Of a DNA stretch of 64,000 nucleotides, positions 25,815 to 34,456 are shown piece by piece. Below the pieces are notes generated by a model. It did no database searches and was not told the DNA's origin. It worked only from the letters and a program-made list of their open reading frames with translations. Numbering within the stretch: the first letter of the stretch is position 1; the number at the start of each line of letters is the position of its first letter. The stretch covers positions 310,001 through 374,000 of the forward strand of contig NZ_SOAV01000004.1 of NCBI RefSeq assembly GCF_004364245.1. Reading direction: 5' to 3'. The position numbers and the translations under genes are program-made. Source of the DNA: Streptomyces sp. BK208. GTDB lineage: Bacteria > Actinomycetota > Actinomycetes > Streptomycetales > Streptomycetaceae.

Positions 25815-27110
25815 ATGTCCCGTACCGCAGCGACGTCCGGGGAGGCCGAGTTGACCGAGTCATGGCTGGCCCTGGAACCGGGGGCGGATCCCGTGGAGCG
25901 TGCGCGGGCCCTTCGCCGGGCGCACGAGGCGTTCACCGAGGCGGGCACGGTGTCGCGGCCCGTGCGCGCGGTGGTGGCGGACTCGTGGCGGCGGTCGGTC
26001 CATGCGGGTGTGGGCCCGGACGGCACCGCGAGCGTGGAGCTGACGGACGGTGACCTCGGCACCTACCGGTCCGAGCACCCGCTGGCCCGGGTGATGCCAC
26101 TGGTCCGGGAACTCCTGGGGTCGTTCGCCGCCGACGGCGAGCATCTGCTCGCGGTGTGCGACGCGCACGGCCGGCTGTTGTGGGTCGAGGGGCATCCGGC
26201 CACCCGGCGCCTGGCGGGACGCATGAACTTCGTGCCCGGCGCCCGCTGGGCGGAGTCGGCCGTCGGGACGAACGCGCCGGGCACGGCGGTGGCCGTCGGG
26301 CGCCCGGTGCAGGTCTTCGCGGCCGAGCACTTCATCCGCCGGGTCCACCCCTGGACCTGCGCCGCCGCTCCGGTGCACGACCCCCGCACCGGGCGGGTGC
26401 TGGGGGCCGTGGACATCACCGGCGGGAACGGTCTGGCGCATCCGCACAGTCTGGGCTTCGTACAGGCGGTGGCGCGGGCCGCCGAGTCGCAGCTGGCGCT
26501 GCTCACTCCGGAGCTGCCCGGGACCGGGGCGGCCGAGCTGACAGCGCTGGGTCGCGACGAGGCCCTGCTGCGTACGGACGGCCGCCGGGTGCGGCTGAGC
26601 CGGCGGCACAGTGAGATCGTCGTGCTGCTGGCCCAGCACCCGGAGGGCCTGAGCGGTGACGAGCTGCTGTGCGCGCTGTACGAGGACGAGACGGTGCCGC
26701 CGGTGACGCTGCGGGCCGAACTGGCGCGGCTGCGGGGCATCCTGGGCCCGGGGCGGCTGGCCTCCAGACCGTACCGGCTCACGATGCCCGTCGCGTCCGA
26801 CGCCTCCGTCGTCGAACGTCGTCTGCGGGCCGGTGCGGTCACGGCGGCCGCGGCGGAGTACGCGGGGCCCCTGCTGCCCGGCTCCCGGGCTCCGGCGGTG
26901 GCACGGCTCAGGCGCCGGCTCTCCGACGGTCTGCGCGCGGCCCTGATCGCCAGCGGCGACCCCGACCTGCTCGCCGACTGGGCACACGCCCCCTGGGGGG
27001 AGGACGACTTCGACATATGGCGCGCGCTGGCTGCGGTCCGGCCGACGGCGGCGACCGCCGCCCGGCTCGCGGCGCTGGAGTCCGAGCTGACTGCGGCGGA
27101 CACGTGGTGA
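25815..27110 (+). CDS. GAF domain transcriptional regulator (AcoR-like, no sigma-54 domain)
   Basis: A 431-residue regulator. The N-terminal part resembles AcoR/GAF activators (RALRRAHEAFTEAGTVSRPV, VRAVVADSWRRS, LAVCDAHGRLLWVEGH, NFVPGARWAESAVGTNAPG, VHPWTCAAAPVHDPRTGRVLGAVDITG). There is no AAA+ sigma-54 module. The C-terminal part has a winged-helix-like region (VRLSRRHSEIVVLLAQHPEGL). Such genes sit beside acetaldehyde/aldehyde dehydrogenase genes and are thought to activate them, which fits the next gene. ATG at 25815. Confidence 0.82.
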   Translation: MSRTAATSGEAELTESWLALEPGADPVERARALRRAHEAFTEAGTVSRPVRAVVADSWRRSVHAGVGPDGTASVELTDGDLGTYRSEHPLARVMPLVRELLGSFAADGEHLLAVCDAHGRLLWVEGHPATRRLAGRMNFVPGARWAESAVGTNAPGTAVAVGRPVQVFAAEHFIRRVHPWTCAAAPVHDPRTGRVLGAVDITGGNGLAHPHSLGFVQAVARAAESQLALLTPELPGTGAAELTALGRDEALLRTDGRRVRLSRRHSEIVVLLAQHPEGLSGDELLCALYEDETVPPVTLRAELARLRGILGPGRLASRPYRLTMPVASDASVVERRLRAGAVTAAAAEYAGPLLPGSRAPAVARLRRRLSDGLRAALIASGDPDLLADWAHAPWGEDDFDIWRALAAVRPTAATAARLAALESELTAADTW

Positions 27111-27172
27111 GCGTTCACCGGTGAGCGTTGCCGGGAAGACCGAGCGGTCACGACGGCGCACGCGGCCTCACC

Positions 27173-27191
27173 GCAACGTCACTGCAACGTC
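27173..27191. promoter_or_regulatory. Direct repeats GCAACGTC upstream of the aldehyde dehydrogenase
   Basis: GCAACGTC at 27173-27180 and 27184-27191, one helical turn apart (11 bp), 67-85 bp before the ADH start. A likely site for the adjacent GAF regulator. Confidence 0.4.
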
Positions 27192-27257
27192 CCGCTTCCT
27201 AGCCTCACCGCGGAGCTGTCCGACGACGGGCAGTGCTCGATGAGGGAGGCACTCAGG

Positions 27258-28781
27258 ATGACCCGTTACGCGGCGCCCGGCACCGAGGGCGCGATCGTCT
27301 CCTACCGGTCCCGCTACGACCACTTCATCGGCGGGGAGTACGTGCCGCCGGCGCGCGGCCAGTACTTCGAGAACCCGTCCCCGGTGAACGGTCTGCCGTT
27401 CACCGAGGTCGCGCGCGGCACGGCGGACGACGTGGAGCGGGCGCTCGACGCCGCCCACGCGGCCGCTCCGGGCTGGGGCCGCACCTCGGTGACGGAGCGG
27501 TCCGACGTCCTGCTGAAGATCGCGGACCGCATGGAGGCGAATCTGGAGCGTCTGGCGGTCGCCGAGAGCTGGGAGAACGGCAAGCCGGTGCGCGAGACGC
27601 TGGCGGCGGACATCCCGCTCGCCATCGACCACTTCCGCTATTTCGCGGGCGCGGTCCGGGCCCAGGAGGGTTCCCTCGGTGAGGTCGACGACGACACCGT
27701 GGCGTACCACTTCCACGAGCCGCTGGGAGTGGTAGCGCAGATCATCCCGTGGAACTTCCCGATCCTGATGGCGGCCTGGAAACTCGCCCCCGCCCTCGCC
27801 GCCGGGAACGCGGTGGTCCTCAAGCCCGCGGAGCAGACGCCGGCCTCGATCCACTACTTGCTGAGCCTGGTGGCGGACCTGCTGCCGCCCGGTGTCCTCA
27901 ACATCGTGAACGGCTTCGGCGTGGAGGCGGGCAAACCGCTGGCGTCGAGCCCCCGGGTGGCGAAGGTGGCCTTCACCGGGGAGACCACCACCGGGCGGCT
28001 GATCATGCAGTACGCCTCGGAGAACATCAAGCCGGTCACGCTGGAGCTGGGCGGCAAGTCGCCGAACATCTTCTTCGACGACGTCTGGGCGCGGGACGAC
28101 GATTTCCGGGACAAGGCCCTCGAAGGCTTCACGATGTTCGCGCTCAATCAGGGCGAGGTCTGCACCTGTCCGTCCCGGGCCCTCGTCCAGCGCGGCAGCT
28201 ACGCCGAGTTCATGGAGGCCGCCGTCGCCCGCACCGAACTGATCAAGCCGGGCCACCCGCTGGACACCGACACGATGATCGGCGCGCAGGCCTCGAACGA
28301 CCAGCTGGAGAAGATCCTCTCCTATCTGGACATCGGCCGTCAGGAGGGCGCCAAGGTGCTCACCGGTGGGGAACGGATCGAGCACGACGGCGAGTTGAAG
28401 GGCGGTTACTACGTCCAGCCGACCGTCTTCGAGGGCCACAACCGCATGCGGATCTTCCAGGAGGAGATCTTCGGCCCGGTCGTGTCGGTGACGCCCTTCG
28501 ACGACTTCGACGACGCCGTCGGGATCGCCAACGACACCCTGTACGGCCTCGGCGCCGGAGTCTGGACCCGCGACATGAACACCGCCTACCGCGCGGGCCG
28601 TGCGATCCAGGCGGGACGCGTGTGGACGAACTGCTACCACGCCTACCCGGCGCACGCCGCCTTCGGCGGTTACAAGCAGTCGGGCATCGGCCGGGAGAAC
28701 CACAAGATGATGCTGGAGCACTACCAGCAGACCAAGAACATTCTCTGTTCCTACAGCCCTCGGAAACTTGGCTTCTTCTAG
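27258..28781 (+). CDS. Aldehyde dehydrogenase (ExaC/ThcA type)
   Basis: A 507-residue NAD-dependent aldehyde dehydrogenase. Motifs are [43 protein letters not shown] (catalytic Glu), the [11 protein letters not shown] cysteine loop (catalytic Cys) and [10 protein letters not shown]. It ends YSPRKLGFF, as usual for acetaldehyde dehydrogenases of this group. The start MTRYAAPG follows GGGAGG. The last 14 codons, after AAG AAC, are atypical (att, tgt, agc, cct, aaa, ctt) compared with the near-exclusive G/C third positions before, and a second copy of this tail lies at 62612-62667. Confidence 0.93.
   Translation: MTRYAAPGTEGAIVSYRSRYDHFIGGEYVPPARGQYFENPSPVNGLPFTEVARGTADDVERALDAAHAAAPGWGRTSVTERSDVLLKIADRMEANLERLAVAESWENGKPVRETLAADIPLAIDHFRYFAGAVRAQEGSLGEVDDDTVAYHFHEPLGVVAQIIPWNFPILMAAWKLAPALAAGNAVVLKPAEQTPASIHYLLSLVADLLPPGVLNIVNGFGVEAGKPLASSPRVAKVAFTGETTTGRLIMQYASENIKPVTLELGGKSPNIFFDDVWARDDDFRDKALEGFTMFALNQGEVCTCPSRALVQRGSYAEFMEAAVARTELIKPGHPLDTDTMIGAQASNDQLEKILSYLDIGRQEGAKVLTGGERIEHDGELKGGYYVQPTVFEGHNRMRIFQEEIFGPVVSVTPFDDFDDAVGIANDTLYGLGAGVWTRDMNTAYRAGRAIQAGRVWTNCYHAYPAHAAFGGYKQSGIGRENHKMMLEHYQQTKNILCSYSPRKLGFF
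28727..28739. other. Candidate attL core
   Basis: GCAGACCAAGAAC, identical to 62612-62624. Upstream is normal ADH coding sequence; downstream the codon usage changes abruptly. It fits the left crossover core of an integrated element. Confidence 0.6.
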
Positions 28782-28793
28782 AGCCTGGAGTCG

Positions 28794-28828
28794 GGTTGCC
28801 TGGAGGTGATCTCGCGCTCCGGGCAACC
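28794..28828. terminator. Hairpin downstream of the aldehyde dehydrogenase
   Basis: GGTTGCCTGGAG (28794-28805) pairs with CTCCGGGCAACC (28817-28828), 12 bp with one wobble pair. It follows the ADH stop by 12 bp. The remaining sequence up to 29014 holds no gene. Confidence 0.7.
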
Positions 28829-29014
28829 AAGCTTGCGTGACCACCGACGCCGTCGGCCGTCGCACCTCGTCCACCTGACGTGCCCGTGGCGGGAGCAGCG
28901 CCCGCCTGGCGGACGTCGGTCGGCGCCCTGGTCGGTCCGGGCGCCGGTCTGGCACTGGAATCGCTCCTGCGCGGCGACGCTGAGGGTGTTGACCACACGT
29001 CCGGACAACCCCGT

Positions 29015-30274
29015 TCAGGTCACCGGGCCCTGGGTGGGGGGTGACGGATCGTAGTCGGCCTTTTCGGTGAGGTCGCGCAGGCGCGTTGCGGCGGCGAGCA
29101 TGTCCTGGTGGCTGGTGTAGAGGGCGTTGACGCCGAAGCGGAGCAGGTCCGGCGCACGCATGTCCGCGATGACCCCGACCTCCGCGAGGGCGACGGCCAG
29201 ACCGCGGGCGTGGGCGTGACGGAGGGTGACCTGACTGCCGCGGCGGCCGGGCTCGGCCGGGGTGACGGGGGTGAAGCCCAGAGGGGTCAGGAGTTCGCCC
29301 GCGCAGCGCAGGAAGAAGCCCGTCAGCGACAGGCTCTTGGTACGGAGCCGGGCCAGGTCGACGCCGTCGAATGCGGTGAGGGCCGCTTCCAGGGCGAGCA
29401 GGGAGAGGATCGGCGGGGTGCCGATGCGGGCGCGGGCGATGCCGGGGGCAGGCGTGTAGCTGTCGGCCAGGGCGAAAGGATCGGTGTGGCCGGTCCAGCC
29501 CGGCAACGGGGTTTCCAGCCTGGTGTGGTGGCGTCGGGCGACGTAGAGGAAGGCGGGAGCGCCGGGGCCGCCGGAGAGGAACTTGTAGCCGCAGCCAACC
29601 GCCAGGTCCACGCCCAGCCCGTCGACGTCCAGGGGCAGGGCGCCGGCGGCGTGGCACAGATCCCACAGCGCCAGGGCCCCGGCGTCGTGCGCGGCACGGG
29701 TCAGCGTCCGCATGTCGTACAGCTCGCCGGTGCGGTAGTCGACGGGCGAGTAGCTGACGACGGCGACCCGTTCGCCGTCTGCGGCGAGGAGGTCCGGAAG
29801 GTCCTCCGGGCGCACGTGCAGTACCTCCAGGTCGCGGCGGCGGGCGACCGCGTCGGCGAGGTAGCGGTCGGTCGGGAAGTGCCCGGGGTCGGTGACCAGC
29901 AGCGGGCGGTCCGGGCGGAGGGCGGCGGCGGCGTCGAGGGCGGTGAACAGCTGCACGCTGGTGGAGTCGCCCGCGATCGTCTGCCCCTGCGCCGCCCCGA
30001 TGAGCCTTCCGACGGCATCGCCGACGCGCAGCGGCGCCTCCCACCAGCCGGCCGCGTTCCAGGAGCCGATGAGTCCGGTCGCCCACTGGCGCCGTACGAC
30101 GGCGTCCAGGGCCGCCGGCACGGCGGCGGGCAGCGGGCCCAGGGAGTTGCCGTCGAGGTACACGACGTCCGGCGGAAGCACGAAGCGGGCCCGGAGGTCG
30201 GCCAGGGTGTCGTCGGCGTCCAGCCGTGCGGCCTGCTCGTGCAGGGTGGCGGTTGCGGGAAGTGTGGTGGTCAT
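29015..30274 (-). CDS. antP: Kynureninase AntP
   Basis: A 419-residue PLP enzyme that cleaves kynurenine to anthranilate and alanine. The Schiff-base lysine is in GCGYKFLSGGPG (near residue 230); other marks are YLDGNSLGPLP near the start, SYSPVDYRTGELYDM and WDLCHAAGALPLDVD. It is the last gene of the antH-P operon; its ATG overlaps the antO stop (ATGA). It supplies anthranilate for the antimycin starter unit. Its presence marks the long form of the antimycin cluster. Confidence 0.93.
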   Translation of the reverse strand: MTTTLPATATLHEQAARLDADDTLADLRARFVLPPDVVYLDGNSLGPLPAAVPAALDAVVRRQWATGLIGSWNAAGWWEAPLRVGDAVGRLIGAAQGQTIAGDSTSVQLFTALDAAAALRPDRPLLVTDPGHFPTDRYLADAVARRRDLEVLHVRPEDLPDLLAADGERVAVVSYSPVDYRTGELYDMRTLTRAAHDAGALALWDLCHAAGALPLDVDGLGVDLAVGCGYKFLSGGPGAPAFLYVARRHHTRLETPLPGWTGHTDPFALADSYTPAPGIARARIGTPPILSLLALEAALTAFDGVDLARLRTKSLSLTGFFLRCAGELLTPLGFTPVTPAEPGRRGSQVTLRHAHARGLAVALAEVGVIADMRAPDLLRFGVNALYTSHQDMLAAATRLRDLTEKADYDPSPPTQGPVT

Positions 30275-31119
30275 CGGTGTGCGGCCTCCTCGTCCGCGCG
30301 GCCGGCGTCCGCCGGGAAGTGGGCGGCCACCATGTCCCGGAGGGTGTCGGCGACCGCGCGGGCGCCGGGTGCCCCGGGTTCGATGAGGGTGTAGTGGCCG
30401 GTGTCGGGCAGGACGACCGTCCTGAGGTCCTGGTGCACGGCCGCGTAATCGCTGAACTGCGTGAGGGGGACCTCCTCGTCCGCGGCGCCGTGCAGGAGCA
30501 CGGTGGCCACGCCCGTGGCTCCTGTGCCGCGCAGCAGGCTGAGGGGGTCGACCTCGGGCAGGCGGGCCGTGAAGTGCTCCTCGCCGCCGAGGAATTGCAA
30601 GGCGGCGTCATCGCTGAGGCGGTCGCGGCGGGTCGCGGTGAGGTCGGTGATCGGGGCGAGGGCGAGCACACTCGTCGGCAGGGTGCGGGTGTACCAGCGG
30701 GAGGCGGGCGGCAGCAGGCCCCGGGCGGCGCACCACAGGGCCAGGTGGCCGCCGGAGCAGTGGCCTGCCAGGACGTAGGGGCGGCCTTCGGGCAGCGTGT
30801 CGACGATGCGGGCGATGTCGTCGAAGGTCTCGGGGTAGCCGCCCGCACCGCCGGACCGTCTGAAGCCCGGGAGCAGCACATTGAACCCCTCCGTGGACAG
30901 CCACTCGGCGAAGGGGGTCAGGTGCATCCGGTCGTAGCGCCAGTAGCCGCCGTGCAGGAGGATCACCAGCGGGGCGTCCGGGTTCTCGGACGGCCAGGCG
31001 TCGTAGGACTGGTGAGGGTGGTCGCCGTAGCGGCCGTGCACCGGGGCCAGGACCGGCTTCAGGCTCAGGACCCGTCGCTCCTCCTCGGCCGCGAAGGCGG
31101 AGATCGGCCTAGACGTCAC
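30271..31119 (-). CDS. antO: Alpha/beta hydrolase AntO (kynurenine formamidase-like)
   Basis: A 282-residue alpha/beta hydrolase with HGGYWRYDRM, the HGGxW oxyanion motif of kynurenine formamidases, nucleophile GHCSGGH and catalytic HGAADEEVPL / DTGHYTLIEPG. Sequence favours hydrolysis of N-formylkynurenine between AntN and AntP. Published antimycin models instead assign AntO to N-formylation of 3-aminosalicylate; both could hold. The GTG start at 31119 overlaps the end of antN by 11 bp. Confidence 0.85.
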   Translation of the reverse strand: MTSRPISAFAAEEERRVLSLKPVLAPVHGRYGDHPHQSYDAWPSENPDAPLVILLHGGYWRYDRMHLTPFAEWLSTEGFNVLLPGFRRSGGAGGYPETFDDIARIVDTLPEGRPYVLAGHCSGGHLALWCAARGLLPPASRWYTRTLPTSVLALAPITDLTATRRDRLSDDAALQFLGGEEHFTARLPEVDPLSLLRGTGATGVATVLLHGAADEEVPLTQFSDYAAVHQDLRTVVLPDTGHYTLIEPGAPGARAVADTLRDMVAAHFPADAGRADEEAAHR

Positions 31120-31957
31120 CGCGCACCTCCCACAGCTCGGGGAAGACCGGCCGGGCCGCGCGCTGTTCGAGCCAGGCGAGCCCGGCGGATCCGGCGCTGC
31201 CCGGTTTGGCTCCCATGGCGCGGCGGACCACCAGGAGGTGGTCGAACCGCCAGCGGGTGACGAGTTCGGCGATGTCCGTGAGCAGTTCGCCCAGGGCGAG
31301 GTGGGGGTGGTGCTGCGGACCGGCGTAGACGTGCCTCCACGCCTCCACCACTCCGGGGTCTCCGTCGTAGGGGCGGACCACGTCCCGTTCGCGGACATGG
31401 GCCGGGACCGGCAGACCCTGGCGGTGGAGGTAGGCCAGCACGTCGTCGTACAGGGACGGTTCGCGGTAGGTCTCGGCGAGCGCCTCGTGGACGGCCGGGT
31501 CGCCGCGGTGGGCGCGCAGCAGTCCGGCGGACTTGTCGCCGAGGAGGAACTCCATATGCCGGTACATCGCCGACTGGAAGCCCGAGGCCCGGCCGAACGC
31601 GGCCCTGAAGCCGTTGAACTGGGCAGGCGTCAGGGCGGCGATGGGCTCCCAGGCGCCGCTCAGAGCGGTCAGCGCGCGGCGGCTGCGCACCAGCGCGTCC
31701 ATGGCGGCGGGCAGGTCGTCCTTGGCGAAGGCGACCTTGGCGGCGCGCCACTCGTGCACGATCAGGGTGAACCACAGCTCCATCACCTGGGTGGTGACGA
31801 GGAAGCTCATCTCGTCCGGGGCCTCGGTGAGCGGGTGCTGCAGCGTGTTGAGGACCGAGGCGTGCACATACGTGTCGTAGGGGCTGGCGCCCTCGAAGGG
31901 GCAGGTCAGAGTGTCGTCGGTGGCCGGTGCGTCGAGGGTGGTCGTGCGGTCGTTCAT
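31109..31957 (-). CDS. antN: Tryptophan 2,3-dioxygenase AntN
   Basis: A 282-residue heme dioxygenase that opens the indole ring of tryptophan to N-formylkynurenine, the first step to anthranilate. Family blocks: YVHASVLNTLQHPLTEAPDEM, FLVTTQVMELWFTLIVHEW, FRAAFGRASGFQSAMYRHMEFLLG and WRFDHLLVVRRAMGAKPGSAG. The ATG at 31957 follows GGGAGA. It is 25 bp after antM and overlaps antO. Confidence 0.95.
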   Translation of the reverse strand: MNDRTTTLDAPATDDTLTCPFEGASPYDTYVHASVLNTLQHPLTEAPDEMSFLVTTQVMELWFTLIVHEWRAAKVAFAKDDLPAAMDALVRSRRALTALSGAWEPIAALTPAQFNGFRAAFGRASGFQSAMYRHMEFLLGDKSAGLLRAHRGDPAVHEALAETYREPSLYDDVLAYLHRQGLPVPAHVRERDVVRPYDGDPGVVEAWRHVYAGPQHHPHLALGELLTDIAELVTRWRFDHLLVVRRAMGAKPGSAGSAGLAWLEQRAARPVFPELWEVRGDV

Positions 31958-31982
31958 CACATCTCCCAGGAGTGCGTAGGGG

Positions 31983-32759
31983 TCACACACCGAGGTGGGC
32001 GCCGCCGGACGCGTCGATCCACTGACCGGTCACCCAGCGGGCGTCGTCGCTCGCGACGAAGGAGACGACGTCCGCGATGTCCACCGGGTCGCCGAGCCGG
32101 CCGAACGTGGAGGCCTCGGAGTAGCGGCGACGGATCTCCGGGACGGCGAGGGTGGGGTTGATCTCCGTCTCGGTGTAACCGGGTGCGACGGCGTTGACGG
32201 TGATGCCCCGCGGGCCGAGCTCCTGGGCCAGGGAGAGGGTGAGGTAGTCGAGGGCGGCCTTCGTCATGGTGTAGGAGACGATCGCCGGGAAGGCGACGCG
32301 GGTCGCGACGGAGGAGATGTTGACGATCCGGCCGCCGTCCCGCAGGCGGTCCAATCCGCGCTGGATGATGAAGAACGGCGCCTTGGCGTTGATGGCGAAG
32401 ACGCGGTCGAAGTCGGTCTCCGTCACCTGGGCGATGGGGCGGGGTACGGTGATGCCCGCGTTGTTGACGAGGATGTCCAGGTCCGCCGGGGCGTCCTGCC
32501 GCGCCAGGGCGTCGTCGAAGGCGGACCACAGGGTGTCGGCGTCGCCAGGGACGCCGAGTTCGGCGTGGACGGGAAAAGCGCGGCCGCCGTCGGCCTGGAT
32601 CTCCTTGACGGTCCGCTCGGCTGCCGTCGGGTCGTGGCCGTAGTGGACCGCGACGAGCGCGCCTTCGCGGGCGAGGCGGTGACTGATCGCTCTGCCGATG
32701 CCCCGGCTGCCTCCGGTGACCAGGGCGGTCTTCCCCGTGTGGCGGGCGGTGGCGGTCAT
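31983..32759 (-). CDS. antM: SDR ketoreductase AntM
   Basis: A 258-residue short-chain dehydrogenase. The NADPH site is TGGSRGIGRA (residues about 15-24). NNAG, ISSV and the catalytic YTMTK are present, and APGYTETEIN follows. In antimycin biosynthesis AntM reduces the C8 ketone of the dilactone scaffold to the hydroxyl that AntB acylates. It lies in the antH-P operon, 36 bp downstream of antL. Confidence 0.93.
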   Translation of the reverse strand: MTATARHTGKTALVTGGSRGIGRAISHRLAREGALVAVHYGHDPTAAERTVKEIQADGGRAFPVHAELGVPGDADTLWSAFDDALARQDAPADLDILVNNAGITVPRPIAQVTETDFDRVFAINAKAPFFIIQRGLDRLRDGGRIVNISSVATRVAFPAIVSYTMTKAALDYLTLSLAQELGPRGITVNAVAPGYTETEINPTLAVPEIRRRYSEASTFGRLGDPVDIADVVSFVASDDARWVTGQWIDASGGAHLGV

Positions 32760-32795
32760 CGTGGATCTCCTTCGCTGAGGGATGGCGCTGACGGA

Positions 32796-33929
32796 TCAGG
32801 CGTCGAAGTCGAGGGTGATCTCGGGAGTGCGGGGCCTGGCGCGGCAGACGAGCGTGTAGCCGGCGGCGCGGTCGCGTACGTCCAGGGCGTGCTGGCCGTC
32901 CGCTGTCACCTGTCCGGATACGACCTTCGCGCGGCAGCTGCCGCAGACGCCCTCCCGGCAGGCGTAGGGCACGTCGGGGTGGCTGCGCAGCAGTGCGTCG
33001 AGCAGGACCGGGTCGTCCGGCAGGACGGTGGCGGCACGGCGGCGCCCGTCGAGCAGGGCCGTGACCCGGTACTCCCCCGCCCTCGGCGCCTGCCCGAGCG
33101 GCTCCGGCTCTGGTGGCTGCCTGTCCTCGGCGGTGAAGAGCTCCCAGCGGACGAGCGAGGGATCCGCACCGAGGCCTGCCAGCACGTGCCGGGCGGTGGC
33201 GACGAGGCCGGGCGGTCCGCACAGGGCGAACGTGGTGTCCGGGCCCGGCCGGGCGTCCACGGCGGCCAGCAGCCGACGCACTCCGGACGCGTCCAGCCGC
33301 CGTGCGAGCGGACCGCCCCCGCTCCCCCGGTCGTCCCGCGTCAGCACGTACAGGACGGTGAAACGGTCGACGAACTCGTCCTTGACCTGCGCCAGTTCAT
33401 CGGCCAGCACGGCGTCGGGGGAGGTGCGCACCGAGTGGACCAGACTGACGCGGCAGGTCGGGTCCCGGCGCAGGGCGTGGGCGGCCATCGGGGCCAGGGG
33501 GGTGATGCCGGTGCCGCCAGCGAGCAGCACATGATGGGCGCCCGGCAGCCGCGGCAGGGCGAAGGCGCCGGTGGGCGCGGAGAGTTCCAGACGCGCCCCC
33601 GGTACGAGCCGGGTGGTGGCGTACTCGCCGAAGCCGCCCGGGCCGGAGCGTTTTATCACCAGGCGGAGCGCCGAGGGGGCGTGCGGTGGTGGGCAGAGCG
33701 AGTAACTGCGGAGCAGTTCGGTGCCGGCGGCCTGCCGGTGCCGGACGACGACGTGCCGGCCGGGGTGATGGGCGAAGACATCGCGCAGGTTGGTGGGCAC
33801 GTGCAGGGTGACGGCGACCGTGTCGGCGCTCAGGTGACGGACCTCGCGGACGTCCAGCGGGTGCCAGCCGAAGCGGCGGGGCTGGCCGGCCGGTGCCTCG
33901 TCGAGGGGGGCGGGCGGGGCGGTGTTCAC
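32796..33929 (-). CDS. antL: Oxygenase reductase AntL (PaaE-like)
   Basis: A 377-residue flavin/ferredoxin reductase. It has the FAD motif LRSYSLCPPP, the NAD site LLAGGTGITPLAPM, and a C-terminal plant-type 2Fe-2S domain (CREGVCGSCRAKV with the last Cys in LVCRARP). It passes electrons from NADPH to the AntH oxygenase. The GTG at 33929 follows GTGAGG; another GTG at 33941 would overlap the antK stop. Confidence 0.92.
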   Translation of the reverse strand: MNTAPPAPLDEAPAGQPRRFGWHPLDVREVRHLSADTVAVTLHVPTNLRDVFAHHPGRHVVVRHRQAAGTELLRSYSLCPPPHAPSALRLVIKRSGPGGFGEYATTRLVPGARLELSAPTGAFALPRLPGAHHVLLAGGTGITPLAPMAAHALRRDPTCRVSLVHSVRTSPDAVLADELAQVKDEFVDRFTVLYVLTRDDRGSGGGPLARRLDASGVRRLLAAVDARPGPDTTFALCGPPGLVATARHVLAGLGADPSLVRWELFTAEDRQPPEPEPLGQAPRAGEYRVTALLDGRRRAATVLPDDPVLLDALLRSHPDVPYACREGVCGSCRAKVVSGQVTADGQHALDVRDRAAGYTLVCRARPRTPEITLDFDA

Positions 33930-33937
33930 GGTGTGCC

Positions 33938-34456
33938 TCACAACGCGGTCAGGTGGGGGAAGGGCTCGCGGCACGCGGTGCACCACAGCACCGACTGACA
34001 GCGGGCCGGGCCGAAGGCGCTATGCGGCCGGGTGGCCCTCGAGCCGCAGTGCGGGCAGGGCACGGCGCCCAGCGCGACGGGGACCGGGCTGTCGGGTGCC
34101 GGGGTCGCGGGTGGCGCGATGCCGTGCGCGACGAGGGCGCGCCGCCCCTCGGGGGTGATGCGGTCCGTCGTCCAGGGGGGTGTCAGGACGTGCCGGACGC
34201 GGCCGTCCGGGTGGCCGCAGGAGGTCAGAACCTCCCGCACGGCGGCGGTGATCTCGGCCAGCGCGGGGCAGCCGAGGTAGGTGGGTGTGATCTCCACCTC
34301 CAGCACACCGTCGGCGCCGGGGGCGACGCGGCCCACCACGCCGAGGTCGCCGAGTCCGATCACCGGCAGTTCCGGGTCCGGGAGCGCGGCCACCCGCTCG
34401 CGCACCTCCTGGGCGGAGCAGCGGGCTGTGACCGGTGCGGGCGTGGGTGCGTTCAC
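33938..34456 (-). CDS. antK: AntK (PaaD-like assembly/maturation subunit)
   Basis: A 172-residue PaaD homologue. The MIP18-like N-terminal part contains LPDPELPVIGLGDLGVVG and PTYLGCPALAEITAAV; the C-terminal zinc-binding part has CPHCGS and CTACREPFPHL. PaaD-type proteins help mature the iron centre of the multicomponent oxygenase. The GTG start overlaps the antJ stop (GTGA). Confidence 0.9.
   Translation of the reverse strand: MNAPTPAPVTARCSAQEVRERVAALPDPELPVIGLGDLGVVGRVAPGADGVLEVEITPTYLGCPALAEITAAVREVLTSCGHPDGRVRHVLTPPWTTDRITPEGRRALVAHGIAPPATPAPDSPVPVALGAVPCPHCGSRATRPHSAFGPARCQSVLWCTACREPFPHLTAL

Noticed and set aside
27168..30881. Open frame of 1237 codons on the minus strand opposite the ADH gene and overlapping antP/antO
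   Set aside because: It reads through the sense genes of both strands in a wrong frame; the product is low complexity.
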